Positions 43,153 to 52,458 are shown, numbered from the stretch's first letter. The stretch is 64,000 nucleotides of DNA from an uncultured Gammaproteobacteria bacterium (GCA_903853385.1 CAINTJ010000142.1:1-64000), one strand, 5' to 3'. Numbers and translations: made by a program. Notes: generated by a model from the sequence alone, not told the origin.

Positions 43153-43884
43153 ATGGCAGTAGTTTTTTCCCGAAAGATCGATGGTGTGCGCTACGAAATC
43201 CGTAATGCCGGTCGCAGCTTGCGCTTGTACACCAATCGCGTTATGCACACCCAGTATCATCCCGAACACAAACTGACCCGCGGCGTATGGGACTTGCTGG
43301 CATTGCCGGCCCTGGCCTTGCCCCAGGCTAAGCGGGTGCTGCTGCTGGGTGTCGGGGGTGGTGCGGCCATTCACCTGTTGCGCCACTGGTGCCCGGGCGT
43401 CCACATCACTGGCGTGGAACTGAATCCGGTGCACCTGCAACTGGCCAAGCGTTTCTTTAGCCTCAAAGGTCGCGACCTCAAACTGGTGGAAGGCGATGCC
43501 CGCATCTATGTTGAACACTACCAGGACCCGCCGTTTGACCTGGTGATTGAAGACCTGTTTGGCGGTGACGGCGCCCCAGATCGCTCATTCGCCGCCGATC
43601 GTACCTGGTGCAATGCGCTCGGACGCCTGGTGAATGACCACGGCGCCCTCGTGATCAACACCTTGTCCCGCAAGCAATTGCGCGAAACCGCCTTTGTCAG
43701 CGACAAGAGTGTACGCAAACAGTGGGCTGCCAATTTCTGTTTGACCTTGCCGGCCTATGCCAACGCCGTAGGTGTCTATTATCGCCAGCCGGTGAGTTCG
43801 GCCCAATTACGCAGTGCGATCCGGGCAGACCCATCACGTCTGCGTCAAGAACGCTCCGGCCAATTGCGTTTCAAGGTAGAGTAG
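43153..43884 (+). CDS. spermidine-synthase-like methyltransferase-fold protein
   Basis: A 243-residue protein with the Rossmann-type fold of polyamine aminopropyltransferases. It has VLLLGVGGGAAIHLLRHW (glycine-rich nucleotide loop), ITGVELNPVHLQLAKRFF (acidic ribose-binding Glu), LVEGDARIYVE and FDLVIEDLFGGDGAP. The N-terminal tetramer-forming domain of true spermidine synthase is short, and the substrate gate differs, so a non-polyamine role is likely. Start ATG 43153 is chosen over a long N-terminal extension from 42973. Confidence 0.8.
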   Translation: MAVVFSRKIDGVRYEIRNAGRSLRLYTNRVMHTQYHPEHKLTRGVWDLLALPALALPQAKRVLLLGVGGGAAIHLLRHWCPGVHITGVELNPVHLQLAKRFFSLKGRDLKLVEGDARIYVEHYQDPPFDLVIEDLFGGDGAPDRSFAADRTWCNALGRLVNDHGALVINTLSRKQLRETAFVSDKSVRKQWAANFCLTLPAYANAVGVYYRQPVSSAQLRSAIRADPSRLRQERSGQLRFKVE

Positions 43885-43929
43885 AAATTTAATAGCGGAT
43901 TGCGTGATTGATGCTTGAGGAGAACTTGT

Positions 43930-44466
43930 ATGGCCCAAGAAGGCAAAGAACCCTGGATGGACTATCTGGCACTGACCACAGTCATATTTGCGGTGTGTGC
44001 AACCTTGTCAACTTTCAAGGGCGGCGGCTATTCCACCAAAAGCGTGATCAGCCAGGAACAGGCCTCTGATCAATGGAATTTCTTCCAGGCCAAAAGCATC
44101 CGGGAAAGCCTGTATGTGATCCAGAAGGAAAATATCGAACTGCAGATCAACTCCATGGGCAAACCGGTTGATGAAGCACTGCTGGAAAAATACAAAGGTT
44201 CGCTGGAGCTTACCCAGAAAAATATCGACAAATACATAAGTCAAAAAGCCGAAATCGAAAAAGTGGCGAAGGCATTCGAACAAACCCGTGATGAAGCGCA
44301 AAAACACGGGCAACCCTTTGGCGTGGCGGTGATTTTCATGCAAATTTCCATTTTGTTGTCGTCAATTGCCGGTTTGTTCAAAAGCAAGAAAATCTGGCTG
44401 CTGGCTGTGCCGGTGGGCGGCATAGGTCTGGTGTATTTTGCCAACGGGTTTTTGCTGTTTATGTGA
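43930..44466 (+). CDS. DUF4337 membrane protein
   Basis: A 178-residue protein with an N-terminal helix (YLALTTVIFAVCATLSTF), a cytoplasmic or periplasmic coiled coil (about residues 40-120, SVISQEQASDQWNFFQAKSI, LELTQKNIDKYISQKAEIEK) and two C-terminal helices (VAVIFMQISILLSSIAGLF and LLAVPVGGIGLVYFANGFLLF). This layout and the QASDQWNFFQAKSIRE motif define DUF4337. No function is known. The ribosome site is TGAGGAG. Confidence 0.9.
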   Translation: MAQEGKEPWMDYLALTTVIFAVCATLSTFKGGGYSTKSVISQEQASDQWNFFQAKSIRESLYVIQKENIELQINSMGKPVDEALLEKYKGSLELTQKNIDKYISQKAEIEKVAKAFEQTRDEAQKHGQPFGVAVIFMQISILLSSIAGLFKSKKIWLLAVPVGGIGLVYFANGFLLFM

Positions 44467-44509
44467 TTGAATCAGCGCCTCCGGTCATCACCAGCGAGCA
44501 GCCCCGGCA

Positions 44510-45289
44510 ATGAGCACAACCACCTACCCGCGTAGCCGTCATCATCTATTCTTCCTTGCCTATGCCTGGGTGCTGTTGCTCATCGTGCTGGCAGGCTTTG
44601 CTCCGTCCCTGTATTTGCGCTTTGCGTTTGACCAGCCGCCGCTGCTGCCTTATCTCTATCTGCACGGGGCATTTATCACCGGCTGGTTTGTATGGCTGCT
44701 AGTGCAGGCTGCGCTGATCAATAGCTGCAAGCCCTTGCTGCATCGACAACTGGGTTATGCAGGTGCCGCATATGGTGTGCTGGTGGTGATCGGCGGCTTG
44801 ATGGCGAGTCTGGGACAGGTTTCCCATGACCTCAGCCAGGGCCTCACCTTTGACACCACCATTGAAGCCGCAGATCCGGATCTGGGCTCAGGCATCACCT
44901 ATCTGGCCTTCATCAGCCACGAAGTGTGGATCAGTATTGCCGACCTGCTCTCATTTGCAATGCTGCTGGGCGCAGCGGTTTGGCTGCGCAGCCGCTTTGA
45001 TATTCACAAACGGCTGATGTTGCTGGCCGCGCTGGTCATCGTCAATCCAGCTTTGGGGCGGCTGGCGCGACTGGAATTTTTTGGCGGCGAAGGTGGACCC
45101 TTTGTAAATTGCGCATTATTGGCGCTGCTGGCCGCCCTCCTGCTTTATGATTGGCTGACCTTGAAAAAGATTCACACAGCCACGCTGGCAGCCATCATCG
45201 TTTATGCACTGCTGCATATTGCAGCATCCTGGATTGGCGACAGCGACCTGGGCCTGCACTTTACCCACAGCCTGGGTCATGGAATATAA
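44510..45289 (+). CDS. seven-helix membrane protein of unknown function
   Basis: A 259-residue integral membrane protein with about seven helices, starting AYAWVLLLIVLAGFAPSLYL and ending LAAIIVYALLHIAASWIG. His residues cluster at helix ends: LYLHGAFITGWFVW, LLHRQLGYAG, ISHEVWISIADLL, DIHKRLMLLAALV. The LHG.F..W.....Q and HR.LG patterns resemble haem-binding or cytochrome-b561-like membrane proteins found in similar genomes; this is tentative. It lies 43 bp after the DUF4337 gene. Confidence 0.75.
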   Translation: MSTTTYPRSRHHLFFLAYAWVLLLIVLAGFAPSLYLRFAFDQPPLLPYLYLHGAFITGWFVWLLVQAALINSCKPLLHRQLGYAGAAYGVLVVIGGLMASLGQVSHDLSQGLTFDTTIEAADPDLGSGITYLAFISHEVWISIADLLSFAMLLGAAVWLRSRFDIHKRLMLLAALVIVNPALGRLARLEFFGGEGGPFVNCALLALLAALLLYDWLTLKKIHTATLAAIIVYALLHIAASWIGDSDLGLHFTHSLGHGI

Positions 45290-45348
45290 TTTTACAAACG
45301 TGTGCAGGCGCAGCCATCTGTAGCTATCAATGGCAGGGAGAACAAGTT

Positions 45349-46305
45349 GTGGGTTTGAACAACAAATACATAAGCATTGCATTGACAACTATCATCGCCA
45401 GCCTGGTGATTTACCAGCTCCAGGCCCGAAACACTTATGAAGATGAAATTATCGCCCTCAAGCAATCGCAGACAACCGCACTGCAACTAAGCCAGGACAC
45501 CATAGCGCAATTACAACTTACCATTGCCACTCTCAACCAGCAGTTGACTGCAGCCCGCAAGCAGCCAGCCGACAGCAATCACACCGCCGATGTGGCCGCT
45601 GCCAGTCCACCTGCCTCTGCCAACTCTCCTGTGCAAACTTTCCAGGACAGAATCAGAAACATGATGAACACCCCGGCCATTCAGCAGGCTACTTCAAAAA
45701 TGATGGTCAACAACCTTTATGGTGATTTCATCAGAGGCTTGCATCTATCCGCTGCCGAAAAAGAATCACTGTCGCAAATACTGGCCAGTTCAATGAGCAA
45801 GAAAACCGATCTGGCCCTGCAATTGTCTGCCGGCAAGATCAACAAGGCCGACTATGACACAGCCATAAAAGAGGTGGATGGCAAACTGCGTGATTCACTG
45901 TCCGGCTATCTTTATCAGCAAGAGCTGATCGCGTTCGATCAATACGAAGCCACCCGGGAAATTCGCACCGCCACCAAAGCCCGGCAAGCCCAGGAATTGG
46001 CGCTGGAACGAGGCGCACCGGAACTCAACAAGGATTCCAGAAGTTACGTGGCCAGGGTGCTGCTGGAAGAAGCCAGAAAATCAGCGCAGACCAGCGGTGG
46101 AGCTGCCACCCCTCCGCAATCCATCCAAGATCTGTCCGGCATGATGGACGCCCGCAACCAGCAAATGGACACCGCCCTGCAACGAATAAAAACCGCAGGT
46201 GGTCTCGACAAGAATCAAATGTCAGCCGTTGAAGAATATATTAATCAACAAAAATCCATGGGTGACATGGCTGGTCAAATGATGACAACCCTTTTGAAGA
46301 AATAG
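45349..46305 (+). CDS. membrane-anchored coiled-coil protein
   Basis: A 318-residue protein of unknown family with an N-terminal membrane helix (YISIALTTIIASLVIYQL), a coiled coil (residues 25-75, Gln-rich), a short linker (AASPPASANSP) and a helical C-terminal domain (LHLSAAEKESLSQILASSMS, INKADYDTAIKEVDGKLRDSL). The GTG at 45349 with GGGAGAA before it is chosen; upstream frame extension overlaps the previous gene. It is probably periplasmic or membrane-proximal. Confidence 0.7.
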   Translation: MGLNNKYISIALTTIIASLVIYQLQARNTYEDEIIALKQSQTTALQLSQDTIAQLQLTIATLNQQLTAARKQPADSNHTADVAAASPPASANSPVQTFQDRIRNMMNTPAIQQATSKMMVNNLYGDFIRGLHLSAAEKESLSQILASSMSKKTDLALQLSAGKINKADYDTAIKEVDGKLRDSLSGYLYQQELIAFDQYEATREIRTATKARQAQELALERGAPELNKDSRSYVARVLLEEARKSAQTSGGAATPPQSIQDLSGMMDARNQQMDTALQRIKTAGGLDKNQMSAVEEYINQQKSMGDMAGQMMTTLLKK

Positions 46306-46774
46306 ATGAATTTCGCCGTAATCATGCAGGCCTGGGCACAGACCCTTGCCTGGACAAGCTCCCACCTGTTAGTGCCGGTATTAGCTGCAATGCAGGTGCT
46401 GGATGCCGTGGTTCTGGGTGCTGCACAGCGTGCTCCACAGCCAGTGTCATGTCAGTTGCCGGGCCGGCTGGCGGCCAGGCGATGTGGCTTTTGGCCCCGA
46501 TTACGTGCCCATCCGGTCCGGGCAGGTGGATTTGTTTGCCATGGCATAGTCCAACCGTCATATTGCCGGCATGACTAGCCCCGCAGATTGAACCAGATGG
46601 CCGCTTGCAAACCCGTGTTCGAATCCATCAGCCTCTCATCAAATCCCGCTATGCGACTCCACAGCCAATATCCAAGCTGCCAGTTTGAAAGCCGGCGCAC
46701 AACCAACGCAGTGTAAGCTTGCCTCGCACGCCCTTCACTGGCTAAATCAGGCAACATTAAAGAGGGGAAATGCC
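46306..46774. other. intergenic region with weak ORFs only
   Basis: These 469 bases contain no gene that can be supported. A + strand ORF (46306-46578) and a - strand ORF (46322-46561) have no ribosome site or family match. A minus-strand ORF at 46575-46757 reads RRLSNWQLGYWLWSRIAG and ends GLQAAIWFNLRG, which looks like the last strands of an outer-membrane barrel and may be a decayed fragment. The right end holds the promoter of the quinoprotein gene. Confidence 0.4.
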
Positions 46775-48640
46775 ATGCTCAAATCCATAGTAAAAATATC
46801 GTTCATCATGATACTGGCAGCACCCCTGGCACTGGGCCAGCAACCGGTGCGCAGTGCCGATGCCAACAAGGCCGGCCAAAGCGTCTATGACACTGTGTGT
46901 GCCACCTGCCACGCCAAGCCGGCCGAGACCAAGGCGCCACCGATCGAGACCCTCAAAAAAATGGGGCCGCGTTCGATTTCCTATGCGCTCACCAATGGCA
47001 AGATGAAAGCGCAGGCTTCCCCGCTGAGTGCGAAAGACATCGATAATGTGGTGTCGTATCTGTCAGCCACGGCCGATGTCGACAACAGCTGGATCGCCTC
47101 CCACGCGTGCGCCGCCGATCACATGAAGGTCGACAGCGGCACCCCCACCATCGGCCAGTGGGGATTTGACTCGCACAACAACCGCCACCTGACTGCCAAG
47201 CAGGCCGGCCTCACCACCGCCAACATGGGCAAGCTGCAACTGGCGTGGGTGATGGCGTTTCCGCAAACCGCCAACATGCGCGCACAGCCGGTGGTGGTGG
47301 GCAACACCATGTATCTGTCCATCGTGGATTCCGGGCAGCTGTTTGCGCTCGACGTCGGTGGCGCTGCCCCCTGCGTGAAATGGGTTTATCAACATGATGT
47401 GCCGCTGCGTACCGCGCTCGGTTATCACACGCTGCCCAACGGTCGCCATGTATTGTTGTTTGCAGATGCTGCCATGCACGTGATGATGATGGATGCGGTG
47501 ACTACTGAAGTGCTGTGGAGTGCCAACGTGAAAGTCACCAGCGTGTCGAACGTCACTGCCATGCCGGTGCTGTTCGAAAACAAGGTGTTTGTGCCGATTT
47601 CGTCGGGCGAGCTCAACATGGGTGCGGTGCCCGATTACGAATGCTGCAGCAGTCACGGTGCAGTGGTTGCTCTCAATGCCACAACTGGTGAGCGGCTGTG
47701 GGTTTATCACACCATGGAAGATGCGAAGAAGACCACGGTCAGCAAGGTCGGCACCCAGCAATACGGACCTTCCGGCGCACCGATCTGGACTGCCGCCGCC
47801 ATCGATGAAAAACGCCATCTTATTTACGTGGGCACCGGTGAAAACACTTCTGCACCCGCCACCGATACCAGCGATGCAATTCTGGCGATCCACATGGAAG
47901 ACGGCAAACTGGCGTGGAAATACCAGACCACTCCCAATGATATTTTCCTGACCGGCTGCATGAACCAGCCCGATGGCCCCAACTGCCCACCCCCCAGCAG
48001 TGTCAATAAGGATTGGGATTTCGGTGCCGGCATCATGCTGGCGAAGAAACCCGATGGCACTGAACTGGTACTGGGCGGCCAGAAAAACGGCGTGGTGTGG
48101 GCACTTAACCCCGACAACGGCAAACTGGTGTGGAACACCAAAGTCGGTGGCGGCGGCGCCATGGGCGGCATCCACTGGGGCATGGCCTATGACGGCCAGC
48201 GCGTGTTTGCCGCCAATAACATGTCGACTGGCCCCACTTCTGATGAAGTATCGCCAGGGCTCTATGCCCTCGACATCAACACCGGCAACATCGCGTGGAA
48301 ATATTTGCACAAACCTGATTGCACTGGCACGCGTCAGCAGGAAATCAAAAGCTGCAACAGCAACTACGGCATGTCCGCCGCCACCTTGCTGGTGGATGGC
48401 GCGGTGGTGCAAGGCGCCACCGATGGCTTCCTCAAAGTGTTCGACAGCAAGAGCGGAGAACCGATTTTCACGTTTGATACCGCGCGTTCATTCCCGACCA
48501 TCAACGGTGTGAAAGGTCATGGTGGTGCCATCGACAATGCCACGGTGGTCGCTGCCAACGGCATGCTGTTTGTGCAATCCGGCTATGGCTTGATGGGCGT
48601 GCCAGGCAATCTGCTGCTGGCCTTCAAACCGGCACCCTGA
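46775..48640 (+). CDS. quinohaemoprotein with N-terminal cytochrome c, polyvinyl-alcohol-dehydrogenase-like
   Basis: A 621-residue periplasmic protein. The signal peptide (residues 1-20) is followed by a haem domain with CATCH (C42, C45, H46) and a PQQ propeller: HNNRHLTAKQAGLTTANMGKL, ALDVGG, GTGENTSAPATDTSDAILAI, NGVVWALNPDNGKLVWNT and GGIHWGMAYDGQRVFAANN. Cytochrome first and a DSHNNRH start resemble polyvinyl alcohol dehydrogenase, which oxidises secondary alcohols. A vicinal Cys pair (YECCSSHG) sits near residue 290. ATG 46775 follows AGAGGGGAAA. It is followed 31 bp later by an NmrA-type reductase, perhaps an electron-handling partner. Confidence 0.88.
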   Translation: MLKSIVKISFIMILAAPLALGQQPVRSADANKAGQSVYDTVCATCHAKPAETKAPPIETLKKMGPRSISYALTNGKMKAQASPLSAKDIDNVVSYLSATADVDNSWIASHACAADHMKVDSGTPTIGQWGFDSHNNRHLTAKQAGLTTANMGKLQLAWVMAFPQTANMRAQPVVVGNTMYLSIVDSGQLFALDVGGAAPCVKWVYQHDVPLRTALGYHTLPNGRHVLLFADAAMHVMMMDAVTTEVLWSANVKVTSVSNVTAMPVLFENKVFVPISSGELNMGAVPDYECCSSHGAVVALNATTGERLWVYHTMEDAKKTTVSKVGTQQYGPSGAPIWTAAAIDEKRHLIYVGTGENTSAPATDTSDAILAIHMEDGKLAWKYQTTPNDIFLTGCMNQPDGPNCPPPSSVNKDWDFGAGIMLAKKPDGTELVLGGQKNGVVWALNPDNGKLVWNTKVGGGGAMGGIHWGMAYDGQRVFAANNMSTGPTSDEVSPGLYALDINTGNIAWKYLHKPDCTGTRQQEIKSCNSNYGMSAATLLVDGAVVQGATDGFLKVFDSKSGEPIFTFDTARSFPTINGVKGHGGAIDNATVVAANGMLFVQSGYGLMGVPGNLLLAFKPAP

Positions 48641-48671
48641 CAACCGGCCCGATAACAGGAACTTCCAGCTC

Positions 48672-49592
48672 ATGAAAATTGTAATCAGCGGCGCCTCCGG
48701 CGATCTTGGCCGCAAAATCACCGCGCTGCTTTTGCAACAAGTACCGGCCTCCGAACTGATTCTGCTTACCCGCCATCCCGCCAAACTGGCGGCAGCAACG
48801 GCTTTGGGGGCCGAAGTGCGCAAGGCTGACTTCGACGATGCGCCCGGACTTGAGCGTGCGCTGCGCGGCGGCGATGTAATGCTGCTGATCAGCACTCTGA
48901 GCATCGGCAAGCGCGTGCAGCAGCACACCACTGCCATCCATGCGGCCAAAGCAGCCGGCATCAAACATGTTGTTTACACCTCCAGCTGCGGCATCCAGCC
49001 GCAAACGCCGTCCATCTCGGGCAAAGAGCACTATGCCACTGAACATGTGCTGCAAAAAAGCGGTTTGCATTTCACTATCTTGCGCAATTCCTGGTATGCC
49101 GATGTGATTCCGCAACTGTTGATGCCGGCCGCCATCGCAATGGGCACCATCGGCTTCAGTACCGGCAATGGCATGGTGGCACCGGTAGCGAAAGCAGATT
49201 GCGCGCGCGCCGCTGCCAGTGTGCTCGCCAATTACCGGACCCACACCAACGCCATCTATGAAATCACCGGCCCGCAACTGTTCACTCTGGCCGACATGAT
49301 TGCGCATTGCAGCACCGTGAGTCGCAAGCCCATCGTCTATCAAAACCTCAGCCACGCCGACAAACAGGCGATCTTCGATGCCATGGGCATCAGCCGTGAT
49401 TACCAGGAAGGCATGATGAACGACACTACCAATGCCTGGGCCAGCGACGAAATGATCACCTACGAAATGGCAATCAAACAGGGCTTTTTCTCTATCTGCA
49501 GCCGTCATATCGAGATGATCACCGGCCAACCAGCGCTAAGCTTTGCCAAAGTGGTACAGCTGCACAGGGCCAGTTGGGACCAGCAGGAATAA
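48672..49592 (+). CDS. NmrA-like NAD(P)H:quinone oxidoreductase
   Basis: A 306-residue protein of the quinone oxidoreductase 2/NmrA group: nucleotide loop SGASGDLGRKITALLLQ, VRKADFDDAPGLERAL, HVVYTSSCGI, FTILRNSWYADVI and YEITGPQLFTLADMIA. The order matches QorB-type enzymes, which reduce quinones with NADPH. It is co-transcribed with the quinoprotein upstream (31 bp). The last 60 residues, with NAWASDEMITYEMAIKQG, extend beyond the usual domain. Confidence 0.85.
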   Translation: MKIVISGASGDLGRKITALLLQQVPASELILLTRHPAKLAAATALGAEVRKADFDDAPGLERALRGGDVMLLISTLSIGKRVQQHTTAIHAAKAAGIKHVVYTSSCGIQPQTPSISGKEHYATEHVLQKSGLHFTILRNSWYADVIPQLLMPAAIAMGTIGFSTGNGMVAPVAKADCARAAASVLANYRTHTNAIYEITGPQLFTLADMIAHCSTVSRKPIVYQNLSHADKQAIFDAMGISRDYQEGMMNDTTNAWASDEMITYEMAIKQGFFSICSRHIEMITGQPALSFAKVVQLHRASWDQQE

Positions 49593-49679
49593 AGACGACC
49601 AACGCAGGCAAGGGGGTGTGAGCTGCTTCAGGGGGAATGCCAATCTCCTGAAATCGTTGAGATATCAATAAAGTATTTT

Positions 49680-49724
49680 TTCTGTGAACTGGCTCACAGA
49701 ATGACGCCTGTGAAAGCGCTCATG
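49680..49724. promoter_or_regulatory. CRP/Vfr-type site plus weaker second site
   Basis: TTCTGTGA-N6-TCACAGAA (49680-49701) is a perfect palindrome with the CRP core TGTGA-N6-TCACA at 49683-49698. Twenty-six bp downstream (centre to centre) is a weaker match, TGTGA-N6-TCATG (49709-49724). They lie 188 and 165 bp before the start of the exported haem protein gene. Confidence 0.65.
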
Positions 49725-49888
49725 ATTGAAAAATGTTAACTGTGTTTGCTGGAAAGCCGTACTCGGAGTGCAAATTAAAGATCCACAGGCATTGAAAGAA
49801 TAATAGTCCAAGCCGGTCTGTTACCAACAGACGTGAGAAAAATTGGACCAAGCTAATTCGCCAGTTTCCGAGCAAAAGGAGCGCAGCC

Positions 49889-50788
49889 ATGAGAACCACC
49901 ACTCTTGGATTGATCGTATCTGGTTTGTTGCTAGCGGCATCCGCGACAGCACAAATCAATGCACCAAGCGAACTGCCGGCTGTGCGCTACGCTGCCAACA
50001 CCGTCACTACTGCCAGCTTTGCCGTGGGGTTGACCCTCGACAGCGGCCTTACTTACACCGGCACCGCACAGGTTTCCGACAAGATTTCCATTATTGGCAA
50101 AGTGCGGCCGGAAGCAGCTCATGTGGGCCAGCTCGGCGATTTGTTTGTGGTGGATTTTGTCAACGGGACGTGGACGATGCGCAACCGCGATGGTATCTAT
50201 GTACCCTGGAGCTTCCAGATTCCAGACTTGGTGCCATACAAGGAACAGGTGAGGCTGACCACAGACAACCAGGTGGATGTCTATACCGGCTCGCTGGGGA
50301 TCAGTGGCAGTCACCGGATATATATCGGCTACAAACCGCAAGGCGGTCTTTTGTACTATACCCCCGCGCCAAAACTGCTCACCTTTACGCAAGTGAGCGC
50401 CACTGACCAGGCCTATAGTGCGTTCGTTTCCTCCATATCACCCAATATTGTGCAGAGCCGCTGTGTGCTGTGCCATGTGAAAGGCGGAGCGGCAGAGGCA
50501 GCCGGCGCTTATCATATTTTTCAAATACCACTGGCTACGTCACTGGAAACCAACTTCAAGATTTTCCAGAATCTGGTCTCCCTGCGTGGAGTCAACTACA
50601 TTCTGACCAAAGTCAGCGGAGGCAACAGTCATGGTGGTGGCGTGCAGTTGACTGCCAACAGTGTTGACTACAAAGAGTTTCAGAATTTCCTGACCATGGT
50701 GGCACAGGACCAGCCTGCGATGGCGAACACTTCCAGCACTGGCATGTCGGATCCTTACGAGTCCAACCCCTACGGTTACGCGTATTAG
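49889..50788 (+). CDS. exported single-haem c-type protein of unknown family
   Basis: A 299-residue protein with a signal peptide (MRTTTLGLIVSGLLLAASATA). The first 160 residues are strand-rich (SFAVGLTLDSGLTYTGTAQV, VQVRLTTDN-like repeats, YIGYKPQGGLLYYTP). The C-terminal third has a single CVLCH site (C192, C195, H196) followed by GGAAEAAGAYHIFQI and ends in a Gly/Tyr-rich tail (YESNPYGYAY). The haem domain resembles planctomycete-type or DUF1588-like attachments seen in extracellular electron chains; the N-terminal domain is unrecognised. It has an AAAAGGAG ribosome site. Confidence 0.78.
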   Translation: MRTTTLGLIVSGLLLAASATAQINAPSELPAVRYAANTVTTASFAVGLTLDSGLTYTGTAQVSDKISIIGKVRPEAAHVGQLGDLFVVDFVNGTWTMRNRDGIYVPWSFQIPDLVPYKEQVRLTTDNQVDVYTGSLGISGSHRIYIGYKPQGGLLYYTPAPKLLTFTQVSATDQAYSAFVSSISPNIVQSRCVLCHVKGGAAEAAGAYHIFQIPLATSLETNFKIFQNLVSLRGVNYILTKVSGGNSHGGGVQLTANSVDYKEFQNFLTMVAQDQPAMANTSSTGMSDPYESNPYGYAY

Positions 50789-50920
50789 CAAAAAGTTTTC
50801 CCGCACAAAACCATTGGGTCGCCACTACTGTGGATCAGAATGGAAAGCACGGCAGCCTGTTTCGCCAGCATGCTGAAACTGGATGCGGTGTTGACCAAGA
50901 CGCAGGCAGCCCCTGACCCG

Positions 50921-50994
50921 TCAGGGGACAATAAAATCGAAATCGATATGGTGTGGCGCGGCGGCGTCGAAACCCGTGGTGAAACCAGTCACAG
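50921..50994 (-). pseudogene. 3' remnant of a DUF6644-like membrane protein gene
   Basis: The minus strand reads VTGFTTGFDAAAPHHIDF then DFIVP and a stop. This matches the C-terminus of the 52615-53160 protein (LIGFTKGFDVAVPDNIDF then DFGAP). The coding frame has no start and abuts the 3' end of the amidase gene, whose stop lies inside it. It is the tail of a third DUF6644 copy left by a deletion or recombination. Confidence 0.7.
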
Positions 50995-52458
50995 GTTTGG
51001 CGGCCGGCGTATATGCCAATCAGTTGCCCGTTGCCAGGCAGCGCCCAGCGCGAACATTGACGCCTCATCCAGGCGTGCACTGCTCAGCTGCAGACCAATC
51101 GGCAGTCCGGAAGCACTGAAGCCACACGGCAGCGAAATGGTCGGTATGCCATAGAGATTGAACGGCGCCGTGTTGCGGGTTGATTCTTCGGCAGTGTTGG
51201 CTTCCGCCAGTTGCGCGCCAGAGATCAGTTCCGGCAGGCCGGGGGCGGTAGGCGTTACCAGTACGTCGACATCCCTGAACACGGCGGCAATCTGGTTGCG
51301 CCCCACCTGCATGGCCTGCCGGGCGCGAATGTACTCTTCCACCGGCGTCTTGCCGGCTGCAAGAATGCGCTCGAGTGTGGATGCATGGTAGAAGTGGTGA
51401 TTGGCCGGATCATCCAGCCAGGGCTTGTGCCACGCGTAGCTTTCGGCGAGCAGCGGCACGAAATTGCCGGGGTCAGGCAACTCCACATCGCGCATGGATC
51501 CAGTCAACTGTTGCAGCACGCGCAGCGCTTCCTGCATCGCATGATCGATGTCAGGTTGCAGGCGTTGGTAATAAGGGGTACGCGGTATGCCGATGCGCAG
51601 GCCGCGTACCGGTCGCTGCAGCATCTCGGCATAGCTAACCGCAGGCGCTTCGATGCTGGCGGGGTCGAGCGGATCGTAAGCGGCCATCTCGCGCAGCAAT
51701 ATCGCGCAATCGTCAATACCGCGCCCCAGCGGGCCGACATGATCGAGGGATTCCGCCACCGGGATGATGCCGCGGATGCTGCACAGCCCATGCGTGGCTT
51801 TGAGGCCGGACACGCCGCAATAAGCAGCCGGCAAGCGAATCGATGCCAGCGTGTCGGTACCCAGCGCCGCGCAGCACAGGCGCGCAGCGACCGCAGCAGC
51901 GGAGCCGCCGGAAGAACCGCCAGGAATGCGCGCGAGATTCCATGGATTGTGCACCGGCCCGGCACTCGAGATCGACGAAGTGCCACCGTAGGCGAATTCA
52001 TGCATATTGAGTTTGCCGAGCAGGATTGCACCGCTGGCGGCCAGACGCGCCCACACCGGAGCATCATGCAACGGGACGCGCTGTGCCAGCATGGCGTTGG
52101 CGGCCGTGGTGGGAATGCCGGCGGTATCGATGTTGTCCTTGAGGCCGAGCGGAATGCCATGCAAGGGCCCGCGCCATTTGCCGCGGGCAAGTTCGTCGGT
52201 CAGTATGCGCGCCTGCTTCAGCGCGACTTCCGGCGTGACACGGATATAGGCATTAATGCTGTCCTGGTAGTGCCCGATGCGCTGCAGGTAAGCTTCGGTC
52301 AGTTCCAGTGGCGACAGTTCTCCTTTGCGTATCAGCGCCGAGGCTTGGGCCAGCCCTAGCGAGGTAGCATCGGTGCCAGGTTGCGCCAGCAACCGCCGCG
52401 CTTGCCACAAGAGCGGGCTGGCAGCGACCAGTCTGAGCATACTGCGGCGCGAATACAT
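50989..52458 (-). CDS. Tat- or Sec-exported amidase (amidase signature family)
   Basis: A 489-residue amidase. The N-terminus (MYSRRSMLRLVAASPLLWQARRLLA) is a twin-arginine-like signal. The Ser-cisSer-Lys triad is present: Lys in LGLKDNIDTAG, cis-Ser in SIRLPAAYCGVSG, and the nucleophile Ser in RIPGGSSGGSAAAVA. The loop DTLASIRLP differs from the usual DTGGSIRIP. It hydrolyses carboxamides; the substrate is unknown. ATG 52458 is used since upstream sequence gives no sensible N-terminus. The C-terminus ends within a DUF6644 remnant, so the last residues may be non-native. Confidence 0.87.
   Translation of the reverse strand: MYSRRSMLRLVAASPLLWQARRLLAQPGTDATSLGLAQASALIRKGELSPLELTEAYLQRIGHYQDSINAYIRVTPEVALKQARILTDELARGKWRGPLHGIPLGLKDNIDTAGIPTTAANAMLAQRVPLHDAPVWARLAASGAILLGKLNMHEFAYGGTSSISSAGPVHNPWNLARIPGGSSGGSAAAVAARLCCAALGTDTLASIRLPAAYCGVSGLKATHGLCSIRGIIPVAESLDHVGPLGRGIDDCAILLREMAAYDPLDPASIEAPAVSYAEMLQRPVRGLRIGIPRTPYYQRLQPDIDHAMQEALRVLQQLTGSMRDVELPDPGNFVPLLAESYAWHKPWLDDPANHHFYHASTLERILAAGKTPVEEYIRARQAMQVGRNQIAAVFRDVDVLVTPTAPGLPELISGAQLAEANTAEESTRNTAPFNLYGIPTISLPCGFSASGLPIGLQLSSARLDEASMFALGAAWQRATDWHIRRPPNL

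Noticed and set aside
46306-46578. 90-residue + strand ORF after the coiled-coil gene
   Set aside because: The ATG merely overlaps the previous stop, no ribosome site or hydrophobic/domain pattern is convincing, and the other strand has an equally long ORF.
46605-46625. tRNA-like GTTCGAATCC near 46616
   Set aside because: Flanks do not form tRNA stems.
47063-48412. 449-residue minus-strand ORF opposite the quinoprotein
   Set aside because: His/Val-rich shadow of the PQQ propeller with no domain or ribosome site.
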